Shown here piece after piece: positions 41,539-50,829 of a DNA stretch of 64,000 nt. Source of the DNA: an uncultured Prevotella sp. (GTDB taxonomy: Bacteria > Bacteroidota > Bacteroidia > Bacteroidales > Bacteroidaceae); the NCBI GenBank assembly GCA_947302435.1, contig CAMYVQ010000002.1:1-64000 (forward strand). The letters run 5' to 3'. Position 1 is the stretch's first letter, and every line of letters starts with the position of its first letter. The position numbers and the translations under genes are program-made. A model generated the notes under the pieces. The model was not told where the DNA came from. It saw nothing but the letters and a program-made list of their open reading frames with translations, and did no database searches.

Positions 41539-41920
41539 ATTCGAACAAGTGTTCGGTCTCCTCAATCTCTTCACAGTCGAACCATTCGGTCAGCTTGGCC
41601 TTTGCCTGTTCCTGAATGGTGGGGTCTATGTCAGTCCACACCATTTTCAGCACATAGATGAGAACGGCCAAGTCGTCGGTAAGTCCTGCGATGGGGATGG
41701 CATCGGGCACGACATCGAGCGGGCTAATCAGGTAGCCCAAGGCACCGATGATAAGGGCTTTGTTCTTGACACTGATCTTATCGCTCTTCAGCGAGTAGTA
41801 CAGGATGAGTGCTGCATAGACAAGTTTACTACCGGCACGTTTGGCAACGCGCGAAATCTTCTCGATGAAGTCCTTCTGCGTGAACTTGTTGGAGTAACTC
41901 ATGAAATCGGGTAATTCCAT
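41537..41920 (-). CDS. YkvA-like DUF1232 membrane protein
   Basis: Small protein with the DUF1232 signature KALIIGALGYLISPLDVVPDAIPIAGLTDDLAVL, which forms a hydrophobic hairpin, and an acidic C-terminus (EEIEETEHLFE). Family function is not established. Last gene of an apparent four-gene operon (oxidoreductase, DUF4421, DUF1460, this gene), 6 bp after the DUF1460 stop. Its last codon region touches the 22-bp tandem repeat. Confidence 0.88.
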   Translation of the reverse strand: MELPDFMSYSNKFTQKDFIEKISRVAKRAGSKLVYAALILYYSLKSDKISVKNKALIIGALGYLISPLDVVPDAIPIAGLTDDLAVLIYVLKMVWTDIDPTIQEQAKAKLTEWFDCEEIEETEHLFE

Positions 41921-41926
41921 ATATAG

Positions 41927-42799
41927 CTATTTTTTATTGTTAATTCGAATGATACGTATTCCCGTGTGTGACGGGTGTTTCGAGAGGTATTCATGGAGGG
42001 TCATGGGTTCGAGCACCACTTTTTTATGGAGCTGCGATGCATTGAGCAGATGAAGCTCACCCTGTTTCCAGACGGCAAAGCCCAAATGGGCAATGTCGAG
42101 GCCCGGTTTGGAGCAGGTGATGGCAATGATGTCGCCGCTTTTCACACTGTTCCTGAGCGCAGCTGAGTTTTTGACCTCCGATTTGGGGATATAACGATAT
42201 TGCCTGCCTGTCAGTGCGCGTTCCTGATCTGCGATTTTCTGTAGGAACTCAGGATGTTTCTTCAAGGCAGAGTATGCATTGGGATGCTGGCTCATATAAT
42301 TGATCTTGAGCCGTTGGACAGCAGTGAAGGGGGCCGTTTTCTTTTGTACTTCCGTGACAAGCCCCATCTGGCTTTTATCCTCAATCCAGTCGCTGAAATA
42401 GTGGAGCCGGCTGGTGTATCCGTCCAGCTTGCCTTTCCTGTAGCGAAGCTGGCGCAACATGTCGCAATAGTCGTTGAATGTCTTCTTGCCATTTTGGGTA
42501 CAGAGAACCAGGGCGGTGACGGTCTCAATGAGTGTCGTGCAATCCAGTTCCCGTGTATTGACGACAAGCTGCTCATCGTCGTTGACTTCAAGCGTGTGGG
42601 CGACGTAGGGCCGTCCGATGAACCTGTTGGCAAAATAGAGCGTTGAGGCCTGCCCGTCCTTCAGAAGCGAGACAATCTCGGCACTGTCGGAAGGGGTATA
42701 GGTGACCTCTGTTGAAAGGTGGACAGTCGTCTGCCCCTCGGCATTCGTCAGCCACCATCCACCTGACAATATCATCAATAAGAATAGTAGTCGTCTCAT
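41927..42799 (-). CDS. DUF1460 (NlpC/P60-like) exported amidase-type protein
   Basis: Signal peptide to about residue 22 (GWWLTNAEGQ). The cysteine-peptidase-like core has ELDCTTLIETVTAL (likely nucleophile Cys) and GLDIAHLGFAVWKQGELHLLNASQ (likely His). DUF1460 proteins are related to cell-wall amidases of the NlpC/P60 group, so a role in peptidoglycan turnover in the periplasm is inferred. It overlaps the DUF4421 gene by 4 bp (ATGA), which suggests coupled translation. Length is typical. Confidence 0.85.
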   Translation of the reverse strand: MRRLLFLLMILSGGWWLTNAEGQTTVHLSTEVTYTPSDSAEIVSLLKDGQASTLYFANRFIGRPYVAHTLEVNDDEQLVVNTRELDCTTLIETVTALVLCTQNGKKTFNDYCDMLRQLRYRKGKLDGYTSRLHYFSDWIEDKSQMGLVTEVQKKTAPFTAVQRLKINYMSQHPNAYSALKKHPEFLQKIADQERALTGRQYRYIPKSEVKNSAALRNSVKSGDIIAITCSKPGLDIAHLGFAVWKQGELHLLNASQLHKKVVLEPMTLHEYLSKHPSHTGIRIIRINNKK

Positions 42800-43869
42800 T
42801 TCTTTTTACGGTATTTCTTTTTCAGGCCGAAGTTGTAACCGACGTATATATTCATGCTTCCGAAAGTGTTATTTGTCGAGAAGCGCGATTCCAGATAGAA
42901 GTTGGAGCGTATGATGGCACTGAAGCCCGCATACCATCTCATGTTGTTGTAGACAAGACCGAAACGCCCGATGAGGTTGGGATTGAACTTCGTGAGCGAA
43001 AAGTGCCGCTTGTCGGGGTCACCTCCCGTTTCGCCTGTACTCTGTTTGTAGGCCAAGGCCAACTGACCACTGGCGCAGAACAACCATCTGGGGGCAAAAA
43101 CCCAGTTGTAAGCATAGCCTCCCGATATGCTGGCATCGTAGTGGTTTGCCGATTTGAACATAAGTCCCGAGTCAAGTTTCACTTCTTCGTTGGGCAGATG
43201 CTCGTCTATCAGCTCCTGTAGTCTCTCGTAGTCGAAGTCGAGCGAGTTTTGGGTGAAGCCGATTCCCGCCAGCCATGAGCCGCAGCTGATTTTCTGGCAG
43301 GTGCTTTGCGCAAAAGCGGCTGGATAGGAGAAGCGCCCGTGGTTGAAAATATAGTAGATGTTGAATCCCGTAATGCCGGCCTTGATGCCGTCGAAGGGAA
43401 CGTTTTCCACCATCCGCTCCTTCAGCAAGCTGCCAATTGAGACATTGCGCAGTTTGTAGTCGCTGCCCGTATGTCGATAGAACAGGTCGATGCCTATTTG
43501 TGAACTGTAGATGCTCAGGTCTATCTCTGTCTTGATGCTGTTGAAATTGTTGTGGCCTAATTTAAAGGTGTAGCCTCCGAAGAACCATTTCCATCCGAAA
43601 TAGGGGCCCAACTTGAAACTTCCGTCAGGTGCAAAGCTGATGGACTGTTTGTTGTCGGCACTGCGGAGGGTGTAGAAATCGTAGGTGTATGTGGCTTGGA
43701 GCATCACGGTAAACAGGTAGTGCTGTGGCTCGATATAGGCAGTGTCTAAACGGTCGAACCCTCTGATGATACGGCGCACCTCGCTAATCTCTTGCTCCTC
43801 AGACCATGAGGTCAGGGGGAACAAGGTTAACCATAACAGTGTTGCCAGTATCGTTGATACAACCTTCAT
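42796..43869 (-). CDS. DUF4421 outer-membrane protein
   Basis: The start MKVVSTILATLLWL (43869) gives a signal peptide ending near TSWSEEQ. The remainder alternates hydrophobic and aromatic residues, as in an outer-membrane beta barrel (YAYNWVFAPRWLFCASGQLALAY; LIGRFGLVYNNMRWYAGFSAIIRSNFYLESR). It ends in a basic tail KKKYRKKK, unusual for a barrel. The family is common in Bacteroidetes with unknown function. 4 bp after the oxidoreductase gene and 4 bp overlapping DUF1460. Confidence 0.82.
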   Translation of the reverse strand: MKVVSTILATLLWLTLFPLTSWSEEQEISEVRRIIRGFDRLDTAYIEPQHYLFTVMLQATYTYDFYTLRSADNKQSISFAPDGSFKLGPYFGWKWFFGGYTFKLGHNNFNSIKTEIDLSIYSSQIGIDLFYRHTGSDYKLRNVSIGSLLKERMVENVPFDGIKAGITGFNIYYIFNHGRFSYPAAFAQSTCQKISCGSWLAGIGFTQNSLDFDYERLQELIDEHLPNEEVKLDSGLMFKSANHYDASISGGYAYNWVFAPRWLFCASGQLALAYKQSTGETGGDPDKRHFSLTKFNPNLIGRFGLVYNNMRWYAGFSAIIRSNFYLESRFSTNNTFGSMNIYVGYNFGLKKKYRKKK

Positions 43870-43873
43870 TCTT

Positions 43874-44857
43874 TCAGAATTTGCCAAGTATGCGGTCCAT
43901 GGCCCAGTTGACAGGCGTTGCCGAAACGCTGGTACATTTGCACACGGCTAACCCCTGTAAATGCTCAATGACATTCTTGATAAGGGGATATTGCACGTAG
44001 GGAGGGTTCGGCACGCTGATGGTCTCTGTACCCTCGCTGGTATGCAGTTCTATAGGCGCATAGTCGAAAACCGAGAAACGCAGCGAACCGTGGTCGCCAA
44101 TGAGCTGGATGCTGTCTTCGCGTGCGGAATCGTGGGCTACAAAGCACCATGACCCCGAACCGGGAAGCCCGTTCTCGAAGCGGAAGATGGCACTCACGGA
44201 GTCCTCGGCCTTATAGAGACCGCCACGGTTGGCACAGATGCCACGGGCTTCGAGGATGACACCGAACATCTCCTGAAGCAAGTCGAGCTGATGGGGGGCC
44301 AGATCGTAGAAATAGCCGCCACCGGCAATGTCGGGCTGCAGTCGCCAAGGGAGATTCTCAGGATGGGCATAGTCGAGTTCGCGGGGCGGCACGGCAAAGC
44401 GCACCTGCACGTTGATAATTTTGCCGATAACACCTTGGCTGACAATATCCTTCACACGTTGGAAATAGGGAAGATAGCGGCGATAGTAGGCCACGAAGCA
44501 AGGAACGCCCGTCTGCTCGCTGATACGGTTCACACGGGCACAGTCGTCGTAGCTGGCTGCAAGGGGCTTCTCTACATAGACAGGCTTGCCCGCTTTCATC
44601 GACATGATGGCAAAAGTGGCATGACTGGAGGGCGGCGTGGCTACATAGACGGCATTCACCTCAGGATCGTCAATCAGTTTCTGGGCATCAGTGTACCACC
44701 GGGAAATGCCATGTCGCTCGGCGTAATGACGTGCTTTCTGCTCAGAACGGCTCATCACAGCGACAATGCTCGAACCCTCCACTTCGTTAAAGGCGGGGCC
44801 GCTTTTCTTTTCGGTCACCTCGCCGCAGCCAATGAATCCCCATTTCAAGATTTTCAT
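43874..44857 (-). CDS. Gfo/Idh/MocA family NAD(P)-dependent oxidoreductase
   Basis: Cytoplasmic sugar-type dehydrogenase. The start MKILKWGFIGCGEVTEKKSGPAF (44857) places the Rossmann motif GFIGCGEV at the N-terminus. Further motifs: NAVYVATPPSSHA, KPVYVEKPLA (the EKP catalytic Lys motif), and GGGYFYDLAPHQLDLL (His near the active site). The C-terminal domain is the usual alpha/beta sheet. Substrate is unknown. First gene of the operon; a heptad inverted repeat lies just upstream. Confidence 0.92.
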   Translation of the reverse strand: MKILKWGFIGCGEVTEKKSGPAFNEVEGSSIVAVMSRSEQKARHYAERHGISRWYTDAQKLIDDPEVNAVYVATPPSSHATFAIMSMKAGKPVYVEKPLAASYDDCARVNRISEQTGVPCFVAYYRRYLPYFQRVKDIVSQGVIGKIINVQVRFAVPPRELDYAHPENLPWRLQPDIAGGGYFYDLAPHQLDLLQEMFGVILEARGICANRGGLYKAEDSVSAIFRFENGLPGSGSWCFVAHDSAREDSIQLIGDHGSLRFSVFDYAPIELHTSEGTETISVPNPPYVQYPLIKNVIEHLQGLAVCKCTSVSATPVNWAMDRILGKF

Positions 44858-44914
44858 TCTTTGCCTTGTTTTTTGTGAAATGTCATATGCGAAAAACAAT
44901 GCAAAGGTATAAAA

Positions 44915-44997
44915 GAGTTAGGAGTTAAGAGTTAGGAGTTAAAAGTTTTTCTTGATGGTTAATTTTATTTAACTCCTAACTTCCAACTCCTGACTCC
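44915..44997. repeat. Heptad inverted repeat between the oxidoreductase and acyl-CoA ligase genes
   Basis: Four units of GAGTTAG/GAGTTAA (44915-44942) face four units of TAACTCC and variants (44970-44997). The arms can fold into a long hairpin on either strand, so the element may act as a terminator for the ligase genes. Confidence 0.8.
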
Positions 44998-45029
44998 TGA
45001 TTTCCGGCTTCTATTTGTAGTGTTTGCTT

Positions 45030-46691
45030 TTATTTGTAGAGGTATCGCTTGATGCTCTTTTTGGGTGTTTTCTCAAATTCCTCCTCGTAGATTTCCATTT
45101 CGGAGATCTTCTCGTAGGCGGGAAGCATCTGGTTCATGGTGTTGCGATTCTGTTCCATGACATCCTCCAAGTCTTTCTTCGAGAAGTTCATGCTGCGTGC
45201 CTCGTCGAGGTCAGGATGCACAAGTGCCACGAGCTTGTTCTCGCGTTGCACCACGATGCTCTCGACCACCATGGGCATGGAGTTGAGCTTGTCCTCGATT
45301 TCCTCAGGGTAGATGTTCTGGCCGTTGGCACCAAGCAGCATGTTCTTGCAACGCCCGTTGATGAACACGTTGCCGTCGCTGTCCATTGTGCCTAAGTCGC
45401 CCGTGTGGTACCAGCCGTCCTTGTCAATGGTGTGCTTGGTGGCTTCATCGTTCTTGTAGTAGCCCAGCATCACGTTCATACCACGGGCCAGAATCTCGCC
45501 GGGGGTGTTCTCGGGGTCGGTAGAGTCGATTCTCACCTCCATGTTCTTGGCTGCACGTCCGCAGGAGCCTGGCACAAATTCACGCCAGTCGGCATAGCAG
45601 ATGATGGGGGCGCACTCTGTAGCGCCATAGCCCACGGTATAGGGGAAGTTGATGCGGTGTAGGAACTGCTCCACTTCCTGGTTGACACCGGCACCGCCAA
45701 TGATGACCTCGAAGAACTTGCCACCGAAGGCTTTCACCACCTCTTTGCAAATCATCTCGCGTACTTTCTTCGAGATGACGGGCATGCCCAGCAACAGGCG
45801 CATACGGTTGTTCTGAATCTTGGGGAACACCTTCTTGCGGATAATCTTCTCGATGACCAGAGGCACGGCAATGATGATGGCTGGCTTAATGTCGGCAAAG
45901 GCTTGGGCGATGATGGCCGGAGATGGGATGCGGTTCAGGTAGTAGACGTGGCAACCTTTCAGGACCTCATAGATAAACTCGAAGGCCATGCCGTACATGT
46001 GGGCCATGGGCAGGATGCTGATGACATTCTCGCCCGGACCGACTTTGTTGCCCATCACAGAGCATGCAAAATCGTAGTTGGACCACAGGGCGCGATAGGG
46101 AATCATGACACCTTTGGAGAAGCCCGTCGTACCGCTGGTGTAGTTGATGAGTGCCAGTTCGTCGGGGTTTTGCTCGTGATAGTAGCTGACGTGCTCCTTG
46201 CGGAAGTACTTGGGGAACTTCTTGCCGTAAAGCTCGTTCAGGTGTTCACGGGCGTATGTCAGCTTGTCGGTGCGGCTCACGATGAGCGAATAGTCGGTAT
46301 TACTGATGACGCCCTCCAGATTGGGCATTTGCTGTGGGTCGATGATAGAGGCCACATGGTCGCCCACGAAGAGGATGCGGGCATCGGAATGGTTCACGAT
46401 GTTGTGAATCTGGTCGGCCATGAACTCATGCAGAATAGGCACTGCCACGCAACCGTATGTCAACGTGGCAAGGAAGGCAGCGGCCCATTGGCTGCTGTTG
46501 CGTCCGCAGAGTGCTATCTTGTCGCCCTTCTTTATACCGGAATTCTCAAAGAGAATATGCAGCTTTTCTATTTTTCGGGCCACATCATGATATTGGAGCG
46601 TCTGGCCTTTATAGTCGGTCAGCGCGTCAGCATCCCAGTTCTTGATGATGCTTTTCTCGATGAGCTCGTTAAAGCTTGGTATTTTTTCCAT
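45030..46691 (-). CDS. AMP-dependent acyl-CoA synthetase/ligase (downstream paralogue)
   Basis: Adenylate-forming enzyme, probably long-chain fatty acid-CoA ligase. Motifs: INYTSGTTGFSKGVMIPYRA (P-loop), VGYGATECAPIICYADW (A5), WYHTGDLGTMDSDGNVFINGRCKNMLLGANGQNIYPEEIE (A7-A8) and the C-terminal Lys in TPKKSIKRYLYK. It is 3 bp downstream of a closely similar gene, with many long identical stretches, so a recent tandem duplication. Substrate not decided. Confidence 0.93.
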   Translation of the reverse strand: MEKIPSFNELIEKSIIKNWDADALTDYKGQTLQYHDVARKIEKLHILFENSGIKKGDKIALCGRNSSQWAAAFLATLTYGCVAVPILHEFMADQIHNIVNHSDARILFVGDHVASIIDPQQMPNLEGVISNTDYSLIVSRTDKLTYAREHLNELYGKKFPKYFRKEHVSYYHEQNPDELALINYTSGTTGFSKGVMIPYRALWSNYDFACSVMGNKVGPGENVISILPMAHMYGMAFEFIYEVLKGCHVYYLNRIPSPAIIAQAFADIKPAIIIAVPLVIEKIIRKKVFPKIQNNRMRLLLGMPVISKKVREMICKEVVKAFGGKFFEVIIGGAGVNQEVEQFLHRINFPYTVGYGATECAPIICYADWREFVPGSCGRAAKNMEVRIDSTDPENTPGEILARGMNVMLGYYKNDEATKHTIDKDGWYHTGDLGTMDSDGNVFINGRCKNMLLGANGQNIYPEEIEDKLNSMPMVVESIVVQRENKLVALVHPDLDEARSMNFSKKDLEDVMEQNRNTMNQMLPAYEKISEMEIYEEEFEKTPKKSIKRYLYK

Positions 46692-46694
46692 AGT

Positions 46695-48350
46695 TTATGA
46701 TTGGTAAAGGTATCTTTTGATGCTTTTCTTTGGTGTCTTGGCAAACTCTTCTTTGTGTAGTCTGATGGAGGTTAGCCGGCTGTAGGTGGGAAGCATCTGG
46801 TTGATGGCGTTGCGATTCTGTTCCATGATGCTCTCAAGCTCTTCTTGGCTGAAGTTCATCAGTTCGTCCTGATCGGGATAGACCAGTGCCACCAGTTTCT
46901 CGCCTTCCTGAATGACAACGCTCTCAGCGACCATCGGCATGGAGTTGAGTTTGTCCTCAATTTCCTCGGGGTAGATGTTCTGTCCGTTGGCACCGAGCAG
47001 CATGTTCTTGATTCGTCCGCGAATGAAGATGTTGCCGTCGGAATCCATTGTGCCCAAGTCGCCCGTGTGGTACCATCCTTCGTCGTCGAGGGCTTCGCGT
47101 GTGGCTTCCTCGTTTTTGTAGTAGCCCAGCATCACATTCGTGCCACGGGCCAGAATCTCGCCCGGAATGTTGCGTGGGTCGCTGCTGGCAATACACACTT
47201 CCATGTTGTCGATGGCCTTGCCACACGATCCGCTCACGAACTCGTGCCAGTCGCGATAGCTGATCAGGGGAGAGCACTCGGTGGCTCCATAGCCCACAGT
47301 GATGGGGAAGCCGATGGACATGAGGAACTGCTCGACCTCCTTGGACAGGGGGGCGCCGCCAACAATCACCTCATAGGCTTTGCCACCGAAAGCGGCATAG
47401 ACCTGTTCGCAAATTTTCTCCTTCACCTTGTTCGAGATGATGGGCATCGAGAGCAGCAGTTTCATGCGGTTGCTCTGAATGATGGGGAACACCTTCTTGC
47501 GGATGATCTTTTCGATGATGAGCGGCACGGAGATGACGATGGCCGGCTGTACGTCGGTGAAAGCCTTGGCAATGAGGGTAGGGGAGGGCAGACGGTTCAA
47601 GAAGAAAAGATGACTGCCGTTACAGAATCCGAAAAGGAATTCAATGGAAAGGCCATACATGTGGGCCATGGGTAGGATGTCGAGTACAGGACTACCCGGC
47701 TTGACGACCTTGCCTAATCGGCGCAGGCAGAAATCCACATTGCCCCAAAGACCGCGATAAGGCAGCATGACACCCTTTGAAAATCCCGTGGTGCCACTGG
47801 TGTAGTTGATGAGTGCCATCTCGTGTGGGGTGTCCTCATGGAAGTTGATGTGCTCCTTGCGGAAAGCCCGGGGATACTTAATGCCGAACATATAATTAAG
47901 ATGTTCGCGTGCGTAGGTGAGCTTTTCCGAGTATGAGACCATCAGCGAGAAGTCGGGGAGGTTGAAGATGCCTTCCAAATGGGGCATCGCTGTGGGGTCA
48001 ATCTCCTTGGCAACATAGTCGCCGACGAAAAGAAGACGCGACTCCGAATGGTTCACGATGTTGTGAATCTGTTCGGCGTTGAACTCATGGAGAATGGGTA
48101 CTGCTACGGCACCGTAGGTCAGCGTGGCCAGAAAGGTGACGGCCCAGTGGGCTGAGTTGCGTCCACAGATGGCAATCTTGTCGCCTTTCTGAATACCGCA
48201 GTTTTCAAACATGATGTGCAGCTTCTCAATCTTGCGTGCCACATCGTGGTATTGAAGTGTCTGTCCTTGATAGTCGGTGAGCGCATCGGCATCCCAATTT
48301 TTAAGGATGGCAGTTTTTATGTATTGGTTGAAACTTGAACCGGTTTCCAT
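46695..48350 (-). CDS. AMP-dependent acyl-CoA synthetase/ligase (upstream paralogue)
   Basis: The start METGSSFNQY (48350) aligns with the N-terminus of the downstream copy (MEKIPSFNEL). Motifs: INYTSGTTGFSKGVMLPYRG, VGYGATECSPLISYRDW, WYHTGDLGTMDSDGNIFIRGRIKNMLLGANGQNIYPEEIE, and TPKKSIKRYLYQS. Differences from the copy are concentrated in the middle (HMYGLSIEFLFGFCNGSHLFF against HMYGMAFEFIYEVLKGCHVYY), a region that lines the acyl tunnel in the family, so they may prefer different acyl chains (inference). Good promoter upstream. Confidence 0.93.
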   Translation of the reverse strand: METGSSFNQYIKTAILKNWDADALTDYQGQTLQYHDVARKIEKLHIMFENCGIQKGDKIAICGRNSAHWAVTFLATLTYGAVAVPILHEFNAEQIHNIVNHSESRLLFVGDYVAKEIDPTAMPHLEGIFNLPDFSLMVSYSEKLTYAREHLNYMFGIKYPRAFRKEHINFHEDTPHEMALINYTSGTTGFSKGVMLPYRGLWGNVDFCLRRLGKVVKPGSPVLDILPMAHMYGLSIEFLFGFCNGSHLFFLNRLPSPTLIAKAFTDVQPAIVISVPLIIEKIIRKKVFPIIQSNRMKLLLSMPIISNKVKEKICEQVYAAFGGKAYEVIVGGAPLSKEVEQFLMSIGFPITVGYGATECSPLISYRDWHEFVSGSCGKAIDNMEVCIASSDPRNIPGEILARGTNVMLGYYKNEEATREALDDEGWYHTGDLGTMDSDGNIFIRGRIKNMLLGANGQNIYPEEIEDKLNSMPMVAESVVIQEGEKLVALVYPDQDELMNFSQEELESIMEQNRNAINQMLPTYSRLTSIRLHKEEFAKTPKKSIKRYLYQS

Positions 48351-48373
48351 TGCACAGAATACAAAAATTTGTG

Positions 48374-48405
48374 CAAAGGTAATTTGTTTTCTGCACATCC
48401 GCAAA
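48374..48405 (-). promoter_or_regulatory. Promoter of the acyl-CoA ligase pair
   Basis: Minus strand: TTTG at 48402-48405, 20 nt, TACCTTTG at 48374-48381. It matches the Bacteroidetes consensus closely. The start codon at 48350 follows after 23 nt. Confidence 0.75.
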
Positions 48406-48492
48406 TTTTTTGTGCAGATTTTTTCGAGAAAAATAATATTCGTGTAAATTATGCCTATTTTGCGGTGTAACCGAACATAAAAAAGGATTTAT

Positions 48493-48523
48493 TTGTGAGA
48501 ACAGAAAAAAAAACGTACTTTTG
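48493..48523 (+). promoter_or_regulatory. Promoter of the UDP-glucuronate decarboxylase gene
   Basis: TTTG element near 48492-48495, about 20 nt, TACTTTTG at 48516-48523. The ATG at 48550 follows after 26 nt. Near-consensus. Confidence 0.75.
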
Positions 48524-48549
48524 CAGAACCAAAAATACATATTATTGAC

Positions 48550-49491
48550 ATGAAACGTGTACTTGTTACCGGTGGAGCTGGGTTTATTGGCTCCCATCTT
48601 TGTGAGAGACTTGTGGCTGATGGAAACGATGTGATCTGTCTTGACAATTTTTATAGCGGCTCGAAAGAGAATGTGTGGCACCTGATAGGAAAGCCCAATT
48701 TTGAGCTGGTGCGCCACGATGTCGTCAACCCTTATTGGGCGGAGGTCGATGAAATCTATAACCTGGCTTGCCCGGCATCGCCTATTTATTATCAGCACGA
48801 TCCGATACAGACCACGAAGACCTCAGTCTTCGGCGCATTCCACATGTTAGGTTTGGCCCGTCGTACGCATTGCAAGATCCTGCAGTCGTCGACCAGTGAG
48901 GTCTATGGCGACCCTAACGTGCATCCGCAGCCAGAGTCTTATTGGGGCAATGTGAACCCCATCGGCGAACGTTCTTGCTACGACGAGGGCAAGCGTTGCG
49001 CCGAGACCCTCTTCTTTGACTACCATCGTCTGCATGGTGTCCGCATCAAGGTCATCCGTATCTTCAACACCTACGGTCCGCGTATGGCGGTGAGCGACGG
49101 CCGCGTGGTCTCGAACTTTGTGGTGCAGGCCCTGCGTGGTGAGGATATTACGATTTATGGCGACGGACAGCAGACCCGTTCATTCCAATATGTCACCGAC
49201 CTGATTGAGGGCATGCTGCGTGTCATGTCTACCGGCGACACTTTCACGGGGCCTGTCAATCTGGGCAATCCCGGTGAGTTCACGATGCTGGAACTGGCCG
49301 AGCTGGTGCTGAAAAAGATTGGTGGAAAGAGCAAGCTGGTGTTCAAGCCGCTGCCGAATGACGACCCGAAGATGCGCCGTCCCGACATTACGAAGGCAAA
49401 GACCGAACTGGGATGGGAGCCTAAAGTGAAACTTGACGAAGGTCTCGACCATATCATCGAGTATTTCCGCGACAAGCTCGATATTCATTAA
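48550..49491 (+). CDS. UDP-glucuronate decarboxylase (UDP-xylose synthase)
   Basis: Short-chain dehydrogenase of the extended family that converts UDP-glucuronate to UDP-xylose. [14 protein letters not shown] is the NAD site, and [12 protein letters not shown] follows. [22 protein letters not shown] and [38 protein letters not shown] (with the YxxxK-type catalytic pair) are diagnostic for UXS over other epimerases. RSFQYVTDL lies in the sugar-binding part. Single gene with its own promoter. Product probably feeds surface glycan synthesis. Confidence 0.94.
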   Translation: MKRVLVTGGAGFIGSHLCERLVADGNDVICLDNFYSGSKENVWHLIGKPNFELVRHDVVNPYWAEVDEIYNLACPASPIYYQHDPIQTTKTSVFGAFHMLGLARRTHCKILQSSTSEVYGDPNVHPQPESYWGNVNPIGERSCYDEGKRCAETLFFDYHRLHGVRIKVIRIFNTYGPRMAVSDGRVVSNFVVQALRGEDITIYGDGQQTRSFQYVTDLIEGMLRVMSTGDTFTGPVNLGNPGEFTMLELAELVLKKIGGKSKLVFKPLPNDDPKMRRPDITKAKTELGWEPKVKLDEGLDHIIEYFRDKLDIH

Positions 49492-49525
49492 TTCGGTCGT
49501 CCTTGGTGCCGGTTTGGCATTTCGC

Positions 49526-50650
49526 TTATACTTTCATGAGTTCACTCATAATCATATTGCTGACGAACAGGCCTTGACGGGTGAGTCGGAGTCGGTTTCC
49601 TGTAAGTTGTAACCGGTTGTCGGCTATGAACCGTTGGGCTTGTTGCAGGCAATAGGCCGCCTGCCCGTCGCTGAGTTGTGCCATGTTGAGCCCTTCGCAA
49701 GTGCGAAGAGCCGTCATGACGATGTCGTTATAGCGCGTGTCTTCATCAAGGATCTCCTGTTCAAAGGTGGGGATGTCCCTTTCTATTCCTTCAATATATT
49801 GGTTGATGTCGTCGACGTTCCAACGGCGGCAATCCTTGCCGTTATAGCTATGGGCGGCGGCTCCTAACCCGATGTAGGGAGTCTGGTTCCAGTAGCTGCT
49901 GTTATGGCGCGAGCGGAAGCCGGGCTTAGCGAAGTTGCTGATCTCATAGTGCTCATAGCCGGATGAAGTCAGGCGGTCGATGAGGCTACTGTACATTTGC
50001 AGGCTCAGTTCTTCGTCAATCTCGCTCACGGTTCCGTCTTCCAGCCGTTGGTAGAGTGGGGTGCCCTCTTCGTACATGAGGGCGTAGGCAGACAGGTGTT
50101 CCGCGTTGAGATGCAGTGCCCGGTCTATATCCTCCTTCCATTCTTGAAAGGTCTCGTTTGGAAATCCGTACATCAGGTCGATGCTGATGTTCTGAATGCC
50201 AGCCTGGCGCAGCCGTTCCATGGCTAAAGGTACCTGCTCTGCCGTGTGCCGGCGGTGCAGAAAGCGCAGCCGCTCGTTGCTGAAAGTCTGTACACCCATG
50301 GAAACCCTGTTTACGGGGAGCTGCGACAGAGTCTCAGCAAACGGAACTGTAACGTCGTCGGGGTTGCATTCCATCGTCACCTCCTTGGCATGCTCCAGAC
50401 CATATACCTTATTTATATATATGAATAGCTGTCGCAGTTGTCCCCCCGTGAGTTGGCTCGGCGTACCGCCACCTATGTAGACCGTTTCTATTCTCTCTCC
50501 TCTCTTCTCTCTCCTCTCTCCTCTAAACATCATCTCGTGACATACGGCATCGACGTACCGTTGCCGCAACGCAAGTCCCGTTGTCGAGTAGAACCCGCAA
50601 TAGATGCAACGGCTCTTGCAAAAAGGTATGTGAATATAAAGGCCTGCCAT
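49526..50650 (-). CDS. hemW: HemW-like radical SAM protein
   Basis: Related to coproporphyrinogen III dehydrogenase; HemW proteins bind heme and an iron-sulfur cluster. The radical SAM motif CKSRCIYCGFYS (CxxxCxxC) sits at about residues 10-17. YIGGGTPSQL, SMGVQTFSNERLRFLHRRHTAEQ, and DLMYGFPNETFQEW follow, with the HemW C-terminal domain to the end. A GA-rich heptad repeat inserts FRGERREKRGERIE between the cluster loop and ETVYIGGGTP. HemW versus HemN is judged from the CxxxCxxC followed by GF and the length near 374. Confidence 0.92.
   Translation of the reverse strand: MAGLYIHIPFCKSRCIYCGFYSTTGLALRQRYVDAVCHEMMFRGERREKRGERIETVYIGGGTPSQLTGGQLRQLFIYINKVYGLEHAKEVTMECNPDDVTVPFAETLSQLPVNRVSMGVQTFSNERLRFLHRRHTAEQVPLAMERLRQAGIQNISIDLMYGFPNETFQEWKEDIDRALHLNAEHLSAYALMYEEGTPLYQRLEDGTVSEIDEELSLQMYSSLIDRLTSSGYEHYEISNFAKPGFRSRHNSSYWNQTPYIGLGAAAHSYNGKDCRRWNVDDINQYIEGIERDIPTFEQEILDEDTRYNDIVMTALRTCEGLNMAQLSDGQAAYCLQQAQRFIADNRLQLTGNRLRLTRQGLFVSNMIMSELMKV
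50489..50524. repeat. GA-rich heptad repeat in hemW
   Basis: On the coding strand units of GAGGAGA/GAGAAGA repeat about five times, encoding RGERREKRGER. Same theme as the tract in cbiD (17543-17588). Confidence 0.8.
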
Positions 50651-50829
50651 TTCAGGTACAAAAATACAAAAAACTCATGAAATTGTCACTATGCCCTCTA
50701 AATTCCTAATTTTTTTTAATATTTGCAAGTAATCTTTGGCTGTTTGCTCAAAAATGTCTAATTTAGAGGCCGCAAAATAAAAAAGCAAGTAATTAACCAA
50801 TATTTTATAACTAAAACCTGTAAACTATT

